DNA of 64,000 nt, from assembly GCA_023139105.1 (NCBI GenBank), contig JAGLOF010000011.1, forward strand, positions 1 to 64,000, written 5' to 3'. Source of the DNA: a bacterium. GTDB lineage: Bacteria; Zhuqueibacterota; QNDG01; JAGLOF01. Position numbers and translations under genes: made by a program. The notes beneath the pieces are model-generated. The model had not been told where the DNA came from and made no database searches. It saw only the letters and a program-made list of their open reading frames with translations. Shown here piece after piece: positions 1-7,988 of the stretch (positions are counted from its first letter, which is position 1; each line of letters starts with the position of its first letter).

Positions 1-407
1 TATGGCTTTTAACCGGTTTAAACCATTCTGATGCAATTTGAGGTGAACTTGGGCTAACACAGTATCCTTGTGCCCAAAAATGACGCCCCCAATATCGACG
101 TTTCATCTTTTCATGACGGTTAAATACCTTTATGGCACTTTTGCCTTTTAGATATCCAACCACCCATGAAACTGATAACTTTGGGGGAAAACTCAAAACT
201 ATGTGCACATGGTCTGGTTGTATATTCTTTTCAAGTATTTCGAACTTTTTCCAACTACACAATGAGTCCAAGCTTTCGTCAACGGTCCGCAGCACTCCGG
301 TGTCGAGTACTTTGTATCTGTACTTCAGCACCAAACTAAATAGTACTTGCATTCCCAAATTACATGTGCTAATTTTTTAAACTGGTTTATTTATACTTCC
401 TTATCAT
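1..407 (-). pseudogene. IS200/IS605-type Y1 transposase remnant (TnpA), frameshifted and cut by window edge
   Basis: Translation of the minus strand gives HVIWECKYYLVWC in one frame. After a one-base slip near position 325 it continues in another frame as KYRYKVLDTGVLRTV, then DHVHIVLSFPPK, KGKSAI and RYWGRHFWAQGYCV. These match the N-terminal strand, the HUH metal-binding motif (DHVHI) and the following core of the small single-strand DNA transposases of the IS200/IS605 family. A second slip lies near the likely start (MIRKYK, then a stop), so the gene is dead. The C-terminal part with the catalytic tyrosine would lie beyond base 1. A hairpin CTCCT..AGGAG followed by T5 at about 411-445 may be an element end or a terminator. 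The family call is firm; the exact ends are not. Confidence 0.8.
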
Positions 408-488
408 TTCAGGGTCTCCTGACTATTATGATAAGGAGGCTTTTTACTCCACACCACCAAATCCTATGGAACATGCAAAGCCGATGAT

Positions 489-839
489 TTAATGGTGATA
501 ATTAAGTGGGAGCAGTAAATGCCTGAACCCTCGCTCTTCAGATGCCGCATCCACGAACCAACCCGACCTAGGTCCATAGAAGACCAAAATGTGACCCTGG
601 TCATCAGTATAAGCACTGAAGTTCCGGCCGGGGTCGGTTTGATCCGTCACTTTAACCAAAACATTGACCACTGGCCCAGCACCGTTTCCAAGATATTCCC
701 CACGGTTGTCCGTTACTGTGCCCTGGAGTACGATTTGTGATAACAACATCTGACTAAAGACAATGAGACAAAAAACACTAACTCTCATGAAATTACGATA
801 AGCCATATAAATTTCTCGCAACTTAAGAAGTGACACCAT
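489..839 (-). CDS. Small exported protein, possible truncated carboxypeptidase-regulatory-like fold
   Basis: No named family is recognised with confidence. A hydrophobic segment (RVSVFCLIVFSQMLLSQ) looks like a signal peptide. It is followed by LQGTVTDNRGEYLG.. and VLVKVTDQTDPGRNFSAYTDDQGHI, which has the shape of a CarboxypepD-regulatory/CNA-B beta-sandwich: a surface variant followed by a polar T-D-x-x-G turn. The fold appears cut short, because the last 30 residues no longer resemble it, so the 3' part may be shifted or recombined. The start is uncertain. In-frame ATGs at 839, 806 and 788 are possible, and the one at 788 begins the signal peptide directly. An 11-bp perfect inverted repeat (877-919) lies just upstream. 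Confidence 0.5.
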   Translation of the reverse strand: MVSLLKLREIYMAYRNFMRVSVFCLIVFSQMLLSQIVLQGTVTDNRGEYLGNGAGPVVNVLVKVTDQTDPGRNFSAYTDDQGHILVFYGPRSGWFVDAASEERGFRHLLLPLNYHH

Positions 840-876
840 TTTTTAAAATAAACTTACAAGTAAGGCCAATATATGG

Positions 877-919
877 ATTTTCGACACCAAATATTGAGTC
901 AGCACCTAGTGTCGAAAAT
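877..919. repeat. Inverted repeat ATTTTCGACAC / GTGTCGAAAAT upstream of the small exported gene
   Basis: The arms at 877-887 and 909-919 are perfect 11-bp complements separated by 21 bases. They lie between the stop of the 944-1333 gene and the start of the 489-839 gene, both on the minus strand, so they may be an operator for the latter or a 3' hairpin of the former. The arms contain the same TTCGAC/GTCGAA half-sites seen at 10.2, 18.1 and 23.0 kb, but the spacing differs. Confidence 0.6.
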
Positions 920-943
920 AGTCAAATAGATGGTCAAACAAAA

Positions 944-1333
944 TTAAATTTTTACTTTTACTTTAGCTTGACCGATTTGATAAGATTTTGAGACATTTGT
1001 CTTGATTCTTCCCTTACCGATTAGGTCGTGGGTGTTAATATCAATATCCCATATTTCAATTTTCAATTCACCTCTACACTCTCCTATATCGAATGTGACT
1101 GTAGAGTTATATGTGTTACTGGCCTCTGATGATGACATTGTTCCTAATTCATCACTACTGATTTTCACCTGGATATCAGGTGCCCCACCCCATCCATCCC
1201 ATTTCCTGCCATTTGCTTTGGTTTGTTCAACTTGTACAGTGATTCTTATAGTGCGGTCAGGGATAGTCGCAGATGCAACGTTTAAAAACACAAAACATAC
1301 TACCAGAAGTGCAATTATTTTGTAAACTTTCAT
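944..1333 (-). CDS. Exported protein with possible C2-like beta-sandwich
   Basis: The first 22 residues (KVYKIIALLVVCFVFLNVASA) form a clear signal peptide, so the 129-residue protein is exported. The mature part contains WDGWGGAPDIQVKIS and LKIEIWDIDINTHDLIGKG. This resembles the way C2 domains present acidic loops (..D-x-D.. and W-D-x-D-x-x-x-H-D-x-I-G), but I cannot confirm the family by eye. The start is well supported: AGGAGG lies six bases upstream of the ATG at 1333. The gene stands alone, with about 400 bases upstream free of genes. Function is unknown; a calcium- or lipid-binding surface role is only a guess. Confidence 0.6.
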   Translation of the reverse strand: MKVYKIIALLVVCFVFLNVASATIPDRTIRITVQVEQTKANGRKWDGWGGAPDIQVKISSDELGTMSSSEASNTYNSTVTFDIGECRGELKIEIWDIDINTHDLIGKGRIKTNVSKSYQIGQAKVKVKI

Positions 1334-1540
1334 CGTAACCTCCTATGTTCAGGATTAGTTGCAAGTGAAAAATTTTCACGGAATTCTAGTATACTGATTC
1401 AATAATTGGACCTTAAAATTTATGCAGGGCTATCACTAAGTTATTATTGGGGTTAAATCTATGCAACAAAGAGCAGTAATAATCTAATTTGTTGTAACTT
1501 TATTACAATGTGCTTGAGGGCTGTTGTATTTTTACAACAA

Positions 1541-1569
1541 AAAAGCCCCAACCATTTGGCGGGGCTTTT
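1541..1569. terminator. Bidirectional rho-independent terminator
   Basis: AAAAGCCCC (1541-1549) and GGGGCTTTT (1561-1569) form a perfect 9-bp stem with T-runs on both strands. On the minus strand it lies 160 bases after the DUF2442 stop. The rest of the 1334-1729 gap is AT-rich and shows no gene that I can support. Confidence 0.75.
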
Positions 1570-1729
1570 TGTATTTATGTATATACAACACCAGGATTTG
1601 TATCGATTCCCGACACCGGTTAGTATGTTAAACAAATTTCGCTAAGTAGTTTAGAACAGAGACAAAGCAAGCTGTAAAAGGTTTTTGTTGAAAAGCCAGA
1701 ATACATTACAGCAATCAATGCACTGAAAA

Positions 1730-1957
1730 CTATTTTCCTATAGCATATAAAGTGTCTGAACTTAAATCAATCTCATTAGGCCACTCAACTGAAAAACCTG
1801 TGTTTTTTAATCTTTTAAATAGCGATTCATCCTTTAACTCTCTAAAAGCACCTTTTTCTATAAATTGGCTTATGTTGCAAATTTTTATATCTCCATTTTC
1901 AAATACAACTTTTAGTGTGGATTTTGGTAATGGAGTAATTTTAGATATTTTTAACAT
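1730..1957 (-). CDS. DUF2442 family protein
   Basis: This 75-residue protein has the DUF2442 pattern: an N-terminal strand, VVFENGDIKICNISQFIEKGAFRELKDESLFKRL, then SVEWPNEIDLSSDTLYAIGK. The F-x-N-G, G-x-F-x-x-L-x-D and W-P-x-x-x-D-L-x-x-D-x-L-Y positions are typical. These short proteins are usually encoded beside DUF4160 proteins. That is the case here, with a DUF4160 remnant ending 13 bases upstream. The function of the pair is unknown, although both are often found among toxin-antitoxin-like accessory genes. The ATG at 1957 is preceded by GAGGGG at good spacing. With its partner broken, the gene may be drifting. Confidence 0.85.
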   Translation of the reverse strand: MLKISKITPLPKSTLKVVFENGDIKICNISQFIEKGAFRELKDESLFKRLKNTGFSVEWPNEIDLSSDTLYAIGK

Positions 1958-1969
1958 AATATCCCCTCA

Positions 1970-2163
1970 TTAATCTAAAGGTTTTATTTTAAATACTCGT
2001 TCACCATTTAGGGCAAGTTCCCAATCAGCAACAAGCTCATCTTTATGAATCTCAATCCATGCTTGAATAAGTTTTTTACATCTATTAGGAATTTTTCCAG
2101 CCAATATCTCTCCTGCTTCAATATTAAAAACAGCATTATTCTCTTGATACTGTGCATGTATGT
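1970..2163 (-). pseudogene. DUF4160 protein, 5'-truncated remnant
   Basis: The minus-strand frame reads HIHAQYQENNAVFNIEAGEI, then LAGKIPNRCKKLIQAWIEIH, and ends with WELALNGERVFKIKPLD and a stop at 1970. This is the C-terminal two thirds of DUF4160: P-H-F-H-A, I-E-x-G-E-x-x-x-G and D-W-x-L-x-x-x-G-x-x-x-x-K-I-x-P-L. The N-terminal part (normally MPTIS..F.G..IRMY..DHNPP) is missing, and a stop precedes HIHA in frame with no usable start codon. The break lies about 70 bases from palindromic repeat copy A, which suggests a rearrangement. The ORF track missed this piece. Confidence 0.75.
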
Positions 2164-2235
2164 GAGATTTTTAAAGTATTAACATCATTTAGCTATAAAT
2201 AAATATAATTCAGGGGTGTTATCAAGGAAAAATTG

Positions 2236-2365
2236 TGTCACCCTAGCTGCAACTGAGAGTTTTGGAAATGTATTTTCCACTGCTGTTAATACCGGTGAGC
2301 TTTTAAATGATGGATCCCTGCCAGGAGCATGCAGGCTGAGTCCCGGTTCTGTACGGGAGATGACA
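2236..2365 (-). repeat. TGTCA-ended palindromic repeat, copy A
   Basis: This copy runs from TGTCACCC to GGGAGATGACA and contains GGATCCCTGCCAGGAGCATG and TCCCGGTTCTGTACGGGA. In reverse orientation it matches the three copies at 56717-57588. Both internal blocks are themselves hairpins (CCTGC..GCAGG and TCCCG..CGGGA). The ORF at 2185-2385 is made of this repeat and is not a gene. Confidence 0.8.
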
Positions 2366-2396
2366 TTATTTTTTTGGGATGGCATGTAATTAAAAA

Positions 2397-2500
2397 GTCT
2401 GCCACTCCTGAACTCTTCACGCCGACCGGAGGTCAGTGCCCTTGTCAGGAGTCTACAATTAAAAGGATTAAAAATGCAGAGTCCGGTACTGTTATTACAA
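2397..2500 (-). repeat. Partial second copy of the TGTCA palindromic repeat
   Basis: The segment TGCCACTCCTGAACTC.. and CTTGTCAGGAGTCTACAATT repeats the outer third of the element, as at 57012-56990 read in reverse, followed by a degraded tail. It sits between copy A and the stop of the response-regulator gene, so the 3' flank of the two-component cluster is built of repeats. Confidence 0.6.
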
Positions 2501-2521
2501 TTGAAACTTTGATTGAATGCA

Positions 2522-3880
2522 CTATTTCATCCCATACTTCTTCATCTTATATCGCAGATTCCGCTCTGTGATAGAGAGCAGCCGCGCAGCCGCGCTTTGA
2601 TTCCCCTTGGCCTCGGCCAAAGCATGAAGAATCATCTGGCGTTCCAGCGCTTCCACGCTGGCAGTCAGAGAACCATCCTCAACCGGTTCAACCCGTTCAG
2701 CCTGTAATCTACCGATACCGGGTGGCAAATCCACCGTGGAGACTGCCTCACCCCGGGCCATTACCACACCGCGCTGAATAATATTCTCCAGTTCCCGGAC
2801 ATTTCCAGGATAATCATGTTTCATCAAACTGTCCATGACCTCTCTGGAGACAGTTGAAACAGATTTAGCCTCTTCTTCACTGTACCTTTTAATAAAATGA
2901 TCGATGAGAAACGGTATATCCTCCCGTCGCTCTCTCAAGGGGGGAATGCTGATGCTGACCACATTAAGCCTATAAAACAGATCCTCACGAAATTGTCCCT
3001 CTTGAATCATCGTCTCCAGGTTCTGACTGGTAGCAGCGATTATCCGAACATCAATCTCTACAGTCTGAGACCCACCAACTCTTTCAAAAGAACGTTCCTG
3101 CAAGACCCGTAGAAGTTTTATCTGACTAAAAACAGGCATATCGCCAATCTCATCGATGAACAACGTACCCTCATCCGCCATCTCAAAACGTCCCTGCCGC
3201 TGCCTGTCTGCGCCGGTAAAGGCACCTTTCTCATGGCCGAAAAACTCGCTCTCCACCAGATTATCCGGCACAGCCGCCATGTTTACCGCCACAAACGGCC
3301 CGTTCTGCCTGGGACTGGCAACATGTATGGCCCTGGCAATGACCTCCTTGCCTGTGCCGCTCTCACCACGCAGCAATACAGAAGCCCGGCTATGGGCCGC
3401 TCTGCCGGCCAGGTTCAATACATTCTCCATGGCAGCACTATTACTTACAACGTGTTTAAATTCAAACCGGCTGCGAAGTGTCTCTTTCAAAATTTCATTC
3501 TCTGCCAGTACCTGTTTCTTTTCAAGCATTTTCCCAATGACAATATCAAGATGATCCAGGTCGATAGGTTTCTGTATATAATCTTCCGCACCCTCTTTCA
3601 TAGCCGTTACCGCATCATCTACATCGCCGAAAGCCGTCATCATCACTACCATGATACGGGGATTCAATTGCTTCACAACCTTTAGAAGCGCAGTGCCGGA
3701 CATCTCAGGCATGCGCATATCAGAAAGAATAATATCTACAATATTTTTTTCCACCACATCAATGGCTGCTTTTCCACTCTCTGCACTGAATACGGTGAAA
3801 TGCTTTTTCTTTAAATACCCGGACAACGTATCACGCTGTGCCGCTTCATCATCGACTATCAATATGCTAAACTGGCTCAT
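2522..3880 (-). CDS. NtrC-family sigma-54-dependent response regulator
   Basis: This cytoplasmic transcription activator works with sigma-54 RNA polymerase. The order is a receiver domain (about 1-120, phospho-acceptor in ILSDMRMPE, Asp54 from the chosen start), an AAA+ domain (about 140-370) with Walker A GESGTGKE, the sigma-54 contact loop GAFTGA and the R-fingers region FREDLFYRLNVV, and a C-terminal Fis-type helix-turn-helix (EAKGNQSAAARLLSITERNLRYKMKKYGMK). The ORF track starts at 3901, but I place the start at 3880. There MSQFS overlaps the kinase stop as ATGA and follows GGAGAGG. The kinase upstream is its evident partner. A sigma-54 promoter at the head of the cluster (10103-10119) suggests autoregulation. 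Confidence 0.95.
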   Translation of the reverse strand: MSQFSILIVDDEAAQRDTLSGYLKKKHFTVFSAESGKAAIDVVEKNIVDIILSDMRMPEMSGTALLKVVKQLNPRIMVVMMTAFGDVDDAVTAMKEGAEDYIQKPIDLDHLDIVIGKMLEKKQVLAENEILKETLRSRFEFKHVVSNSAAMENVLNLAGRAAHSRASVLLRGESGTGKEVIARAIHVASPRQNGPFVAVNMAAVPDNLVESEFFGHEKGAFTGADRQRQGRFEMADEGTLFIDEIGDMPVFSQIKLLRVLQERSFERVGGSQTVEIDVRIIAATSQNLETMIQEGQFREDLFYRLNVVSISIPPLRERREDIPFLIDHFIKRYSEEEAKSVSTVSREVMDSLMKHDYPGNVRELENIIQRGVVMARGEAVSTVDLPPGIGRLQAERVEPVEDGSLTASVEALERQMILHALAEAKGNQSAAARLLSITERNLRYKMKKYGMK

Positions 3881-5919
3881 TGTCCCTCTCCCGGAAGCCA
3901 AAGGAAAAATGCTGTTCCTTCCTCCGGCTTACTTTTAACATCTATACTACCGCCATGCCTCTGGATAATCTGATGGACTATTGAGAGACCCATACCAAGA
4001 CCATCAGCCTTGGTAGTAAAATATAGATCAAAAATATCACCCAGCACTGCTTTGGGAATCCCTTGCCCTGAATCTCTGACTTCTACTTTGTACATCGAAT
4101 CCTGCGGCTCACCCAGCAAAACGATACGGCCATGATCTGTCATGGCATCCAATGCATTTTGCAAAAGGTTGATCAGTGCCTGTTTCATCTGATCACGATC
4201 TATTAAAAGAATTTTATCCTCTCCGACTTCAACACTGAAATTGATTCCATCGCCCTCAATCCGGCTGCGCATCACATTGGCAACGTCCTGAAGCAATTGA
4301 TTCATGGAGACAGGGGCGAAATTTAATCTGGCTGGTCGTGCAAAGCGGAGAAACCGTTGAATAATTTCATTGCTGCGCCGGGTCTCCTGAACCATAGTCC
4401 TGGCCAAAGTCTCATACTCCTCCACATCGTCTGTTGGTCTGAACTCCTTGAGAAAACGTTGCGCAATCATGCCAATGGCATTTATTGGATTACGAATTTC
4501 ATGTGCCACTCCCGAGGCCAGCTTCCCCATGGCACTCATTTTTTCTTTCTGCCTCAAAGCCGCTTCCAGCTCCACCTGCACTGTCAGGTCAGTGGCAACC
4601 AGAATCACGCTATCAATACCTCCGCCCTCTTTTTCCAGTATGGATGTGCGCAAAGCGAGCATTTTCTTCTGTTTGCCAACCAGTACTTCCTCCATGGGCC
4701 GATCAAGGGCATGTTGTCCGGTTAGAGATTTATTAAGAATATCCAGTGCCGGTACGCCCAGAGACAGCAACTGCTTCCCGACAGCCCCGATCTGCAATAT
4801 ACCAAACAACCGGGCAGCAGCCTGATTAAATACTGTAATTACTCCCAATTCATCAATAGCAATCACAGCCTCTTTCATGCTCTGCAGAATTTCACCGGTA
4901 TGGGTTTTTACCTGATGATAGGAGGCTGTCATCATGCGAGCATTCAGTCTGGCCAGCCAGAATCCAATTCCTGCTATACCCATTAAAACAAAAAGAAATA
5001 CAATAAAAAATAATCGGAAACGAACATTACTGAGAATATGCTGGTAATGTGCAGTTTCGAGGCCAATGCGGAAAAGACCAAGATTTTCACCGTCAATTAA
5101 AAAACAACCCGCAATCTCAAAAACTTCTTTCCCCAGGTATCGGACAAAACGCATTCCATGAGACTGCTGCCGATTGATATCATTCAGGAAATGATCATTC
5201 TGAATACGGCTCATCTCTTCAACACCGCGGCTGGCAAGCAAAATACCCAGCGTATCCTGCAGCACCACATAAGCCATGCCCTGGCGTTGACCTATTTCCT
5301 GAATCAGTCTGCCCGGCCCTAATTCTCTTCGCAGCTCCAGCAGGCGGCCGGCATCGGCAGTGACAACCACACCGCCGCCCTTGCGCCTTCTGAGTACAAC
5401 AGCATGTCGTACACCCCGCTGATCCTGACCCTGACGGAGACCCACAATCAGCGTATCCTCTTCCCCCTTGCGGATAAAATCAACGATACCGGCACGGACC
5501 AGCATTGAATCAGGCGCATGATCGTTGGTCTGAATTTCAATACTGCTCATGGATCGGCGCCCACTCTTATCCAGAAGATGAATGCAGAACAGATCGGCAT
5601 TTTGAGCCAGCTCCTTCAACCTGTCCTGATCGAGACCATAAGTATAATCAATATCCTCAATCAGGCGGCTGCTGGCAAGAAGCCGCTGCTGCATTATATC
5701 TTCCAGTGCTTCAAAAGCCAAAACAGAACGCTCACCACTGGCACGCAAAATCTCCAGAAGAATTATACCTTCTTCATCCAGCATGGTAGTCAAATCTTCT
5801 TTTGAACGGGAAAATTCCAACAGGGCAAAAGTTGTAAAAAGAATGATCAACATGACGGCTGTCATTAACACCGTAATAAATACAGAACGCTTTTGATAGG
5901 GTTTTGCTGTATTCATCAT
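3877..5919 (-). CDS. Membrane sensor histidine kinase with PAS domain (ZraS/AtoS-like)
   Basis: The 680-residue kinase has a transmembrane helix at about 14-34, a long extracytoplasmic sensor region (about 35-300), and a second helix at about 302-325. It then has a PAS domain (about 340-450, EAVIAIDELGVITVFNQAAARLFG), a HisKA box with the phospho-acceptor His473 in GVAHEIRNPINAIG, and an ATPase domain with N-box LINLLQNALDAM, G1 DSGQGIP and G2 GLGMGLSIV. There is no HAMP domain that I can recognise. It overlaps the regulator gene by four bases (ATGA) and lies 34 bases after the beta-barrel gene, so it is likely the last unit of the cluster. The signal sensed is unknown. Co-location with Ca-type repeat proteins and a barrel points to an envelope cue. 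Confidence 0.93.
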   Translation of the reverse strand: MMNTAKPYQKRSVFITVLMTAVMLIILFTTFALLEFSRSKEDLTTMLDEEGIILLEILRASGERSVLAFEALEDIMQQRLLASSRLIEDIDYTYGLDQDRLKELAQNADLFCIHLLDKSGRRSMSSIEIQTNDHAPDSMLVRAGIVDFIRKGEEDTLIVGLRQGQDQRGVRHAVVLRRRKGGGVVVTADAGRLLELRRELGPGRLIQEIGQRQGMAYVVLQDTLGILLASRGVEEMSRIQNDHFLNDINRQQSHGMRFVRYLGKEVFEIAGCFLIDGENLGLFRIGLETAHYQHILSNVRFRLFFIVFLFVLMGIAGIGFWLARLNARMMTASYHQVKTHTGEILQSMKEAVIAIDELGVITVFNQAAARLFGILQIGAVGKQLLSLGVPALDILNKSLTGQHALDRPMEEVLVGKQKKMLALRTSILEKEGGGIDSVILVATDLTVQVELEAALRQKEKMSAMGKLASGVAHEIRNPINAIGMIAQRFLKEFRPTDDVEEYETLARTMVQETRRSNEIIQRFLRFARPARLNFAPVSMNQLLQDVANVMRSRIEGDGINFSVEVGEDKILLIDRDQMKQALINLLQNALDAMTDHGRIVLLGEPQDSMYKVEVRDSGQGIPKAVLGDIFDLYFTTKADGLGMGLSIVHQIIQRHGGSIDVKSKPEEGTAFFLWLPGEGQ

Positions 5920-5953
5920 TCAGTCAGCCGCCATTGAATATGATTCGGAAATA

Positions 5954-7180
5954 TCAGAAAGTAAATTCACAGCCCAGGCGCGTCATACCGGACTTATAAT
6001 AATAATAGTCATCATTGGAATTATTATAAATATACATATAGTTAAGAGTAAGCACCATTGATTTTCCTATGGCCTTGAAGCTGATTGTTTTGCTCAATGT
6101 TGCTCCCAATATTCGAAGTGTATCTTCACGCTTCAATCCTTCCACAACGACGCCATCGAGATCATAGACAGGACGACTGTATTTTTTCCGCCCAAACATA
6201 GCATCAATTTTCAACCGACTCTGCCATGGAAGCAGCTGTGTGAGTTCCAACGAAAGATCGTTCATATCATAACTGTATGGATCGTCAAAAAGTTCATCAT
6301 TAGTTTCATAACCGGAATCCTGACCCGAAAGTACACGGCTGCCGCCATCCAGATTCCGCTGCATGGTATATTCAACAGCACATCCGGTTTTAGCTCCCAG
6401 TGACTGAGCCAGACGCAGTGCTCCGGTCAACTGAAACACAGAATTCTGCGGTGATACCACATGTACAACATTATAATAGGTCGAATCCGTACCGTCACCA
6501 ATACCTCTGCCCTTACCACGTCCCATCTGCCCAGTCCCGGTAAAACTTTCCACCCATTCATCATTGATCAATGATTCGGTAAAAGTTTTATAACCAGCCT
6601 GAAACCTGCCCATGATCGTAGTCCTGGTTTTTAGGAAAAAACTACCCCTTATAAAGGCCAGAGTTTCCAGAAAATTAAATTCTGTCAATTCTATATTACG
6701 ACGGTAGCGGACCTGAGCACCAAGCATCCAAATACGGCCTTTCTGAGTATCAACCTGAAAATTCATGTAAGCGTCCGCATGTTGATAGTCATAGTATTGA
6801 TAATCCGCCTTGTTAAACCGCTGCCCACCCTGCAGACCCCATGAGAGTGTACGCATGCCATCATCACTCCAGCGTTGACCTGAAAAGCCAATGTTATGAT
6901 AATAATATTGACGGGCGGAAAACTCTGTAAACAGAAAGGCCGATCCATTGTAAAAAAACTGAATCCCACCCTTCTCATTACTGAGTTCATGAAAAAGAGA
7001 CAGTCTTGGTTGATAAATGATATCTGACAGATTTTCATAATTTTTAAAGGCATTACCATCCAAAACAGTAGTATTGGAAAAACGTATTCCAGTCTGAGCA
7101 AAGCCTGCAGAAATCATTGATAAAAACAAGAAACCCGCAGCTTTCATAATATAAGTCTTTAGTCGAATTTTTCTATGCAT
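5954..7180 (-). CDS. Outer-membrane beta-barrel protein of unknown family
   Basis: The 408-residue protein has a signal peptide (MKAAGFLFLSMISAGFAQ, beginning at the second Met, residue 12). It then has alternating short amphipathic strands rich in Tyr, Phe and Trp, and ends in a terminal phenylalanine (RLGCEFTF), as expected for BAM-inserted barrels. A Gly-rich loop (GTGQMGRGKGRGIGDGTDS) lies mid-protein. I recognise no named family. Its position between the DxDxDG protein genes and the sensor kinase suggests it anchors, exports or reports on those surface proteins. Spacing to both neighbours is about 33 bases, consistent with one transcript. The start could be at 7180 or 7147; neither has a strong Shine-Dalgarno. 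Confidence 0.65.
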   Translation of the reverse strand: MHRKIRLKTYIMKAAGFLFLSMISAGFAQTGIRFSNTTVLDGNAFKNYENLSDIIYQPRLSLFHELSNEKGGIQFFYNGSAFLFTEFSARQYYYHNIGFSGQRWSDDGMRTLSWGLQGGQRFNKADYQYYDYQHADAYMNFQVDTQKGRIWMLGAQVRYRRNIELTEFNFLETLAFIRGSFFLKTRTTIMGRFQAGYKTFTESLINDEWVESFTGTGQMGRGKGRGIGDGTDSTYYNVVHVVSPQNSVFQLTGALRLAQSLGAKTGCAVEYTMQRNLDGGSRVLSGQDSGYETNDELFDDPYSYDMNDLSLELTQLLPWQSRLKIDAMFGRKKYSRPVYDLDGVVVEGLKREDTLRILGATLSKTISFKAIGKSMVLTLNYMYIYNNSNDDYYYYKSGMTRLGCEFTF

Positions 7181-7212
7181 AACGCTAACCCGTTGCTTTC
7201 TATATGTTCTTG

Positions 7213-7884
7213 CTATTTTTTCCCTCTACGACCAACACGACTCCGCATCCGTCTTAATCCACGGTCATCGGCTATTCCGTCACCATCTGCATCAAAGAAG
7301 CGATCCATCCTGCCTCGATTGACACTCTTCTGCCGTTCAGGAGTGTTAAAATGATCATTCATGCCGTCGCTGTTTGTATCGGCAAAATCAATATCGATCT
7401 TGCCCGTCTCTTCATCCACGTTACCATATCTATACCCCAGGATATCACGACCGTTGTAGGCCAGGCCTGTGATATCATTCTTTCCGTCTTTGTCCGCATC
7501 CAGCACGTGCTGCATAAGCGCACGGCCCCGCAGGCTGCCCTGCACCCGATCAAGTATGCCGTCACCGTCTGAATCTGTCCAGCGGCTCATGGCTTTTAAA
7601 AGCTCGCCCAGGTAGTCATTGACGCCGTCGCCATCAACATCTTTCCACAAGTCATTGATGCCATCACTATTCTCATCTCGGAACGGAAAAGGCAGCGTAT
7701 AGGATGCTCCGTCAATATCGTTCTTCCCATTGCCGTCTGCATCTACAAAGACATCATTGATGCCGTCACGGTTGGCATCTACCCAGCCCGATACATTCAG
7801 GCTGGTTTGCGCCGTGAGCGATGGTGAGATGATCATGGCTATGAACATGATCGCCGTTGTAAATGTTAATCGAAACAAGTGCAT
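7213..7884 (-). CDS. Exported DxDxDG (calcium-type) repeat protein with Arg-rich tail
   Basis: After a signal peptide (ending ..SLTAQ), the 223-residue protein is built of acidic loops of the type D-A-N-x-D-G-I-N-D, D-x-D-G-D-G-V-N-D and D-A-D-G-D-G-I-A-D, about nine of them. These resemble thrombospondin type 3, dockerin or EF-hand loops and probably bind calcium. The C-terminus is strongly basic (RGLRRMRSRVGRRGKK). The protein encoded at 9546-10046 has the same design, so the two are paralogues or partners in one surface structure. It sits in the minus-strand cluster with a barrel and a sigma-54 two-component system. No enzymatic motif is visible. I infer a structural or ligand-sensing surface role. 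Confidence 0.7.
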   Translation of the reverse strand: MHLFRLTFTTAIMFIAMIISPSLTAQTSLNVSGWVDANRDGINDVFVDADGNGKNDIDGASYTLPFPFRDENSDGINDLWKDVDGDGVNDYLGELLKAMSRWTDSDGDGILDRVQGSLRGRALMQHVLDADKDGKNDITGLAYNGRDILGYRYGNVDEETGKIDIDFADTNSDGMNDHFNTPERQKSVNRGRMDRFFDADGDGIADDRGLRRMRSRVGRRGKK

Positions 7885-7949
7885 AAGACAAATATACCTT
7901 CATCACTTTACAATGTCAATGGCTTTCAATCTCTTCCGATTCGTTAATT

Positions 7950-7978
7950 TGGGGCACCGGCAAAACTCCGGAGCCCCA
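7950..7978 (-). terminator. Intergenic hairpin, possible weak terminator or processing site
   Basis: TGGGGC-A-CCGG and CCGG-A-GCCCCA form a 10-bp stem with one mismatch and a 7-base loop. It lies 11 bases after the stop of the 7989-9464 gene. The minus strand lacks a T-run after the stem, so it may instead protect or process mRNA inside the cluster. Confidence 0.5.
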
Positions 7979-7988
7979 TAATATCCAT

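Noticed and set aside
132-380. 82-residue plus-strand ORF
   Set aside because: It is antisense to the IS200-type transposase remnant, which has clear family motifs on the minus strand.
2185-2385. 66-residue minus-strand ORF
   Set aside because: It is formed almost entirely by palindromic repeat copy A; the similar ORF at 56699-56935 comes from the same repeat.
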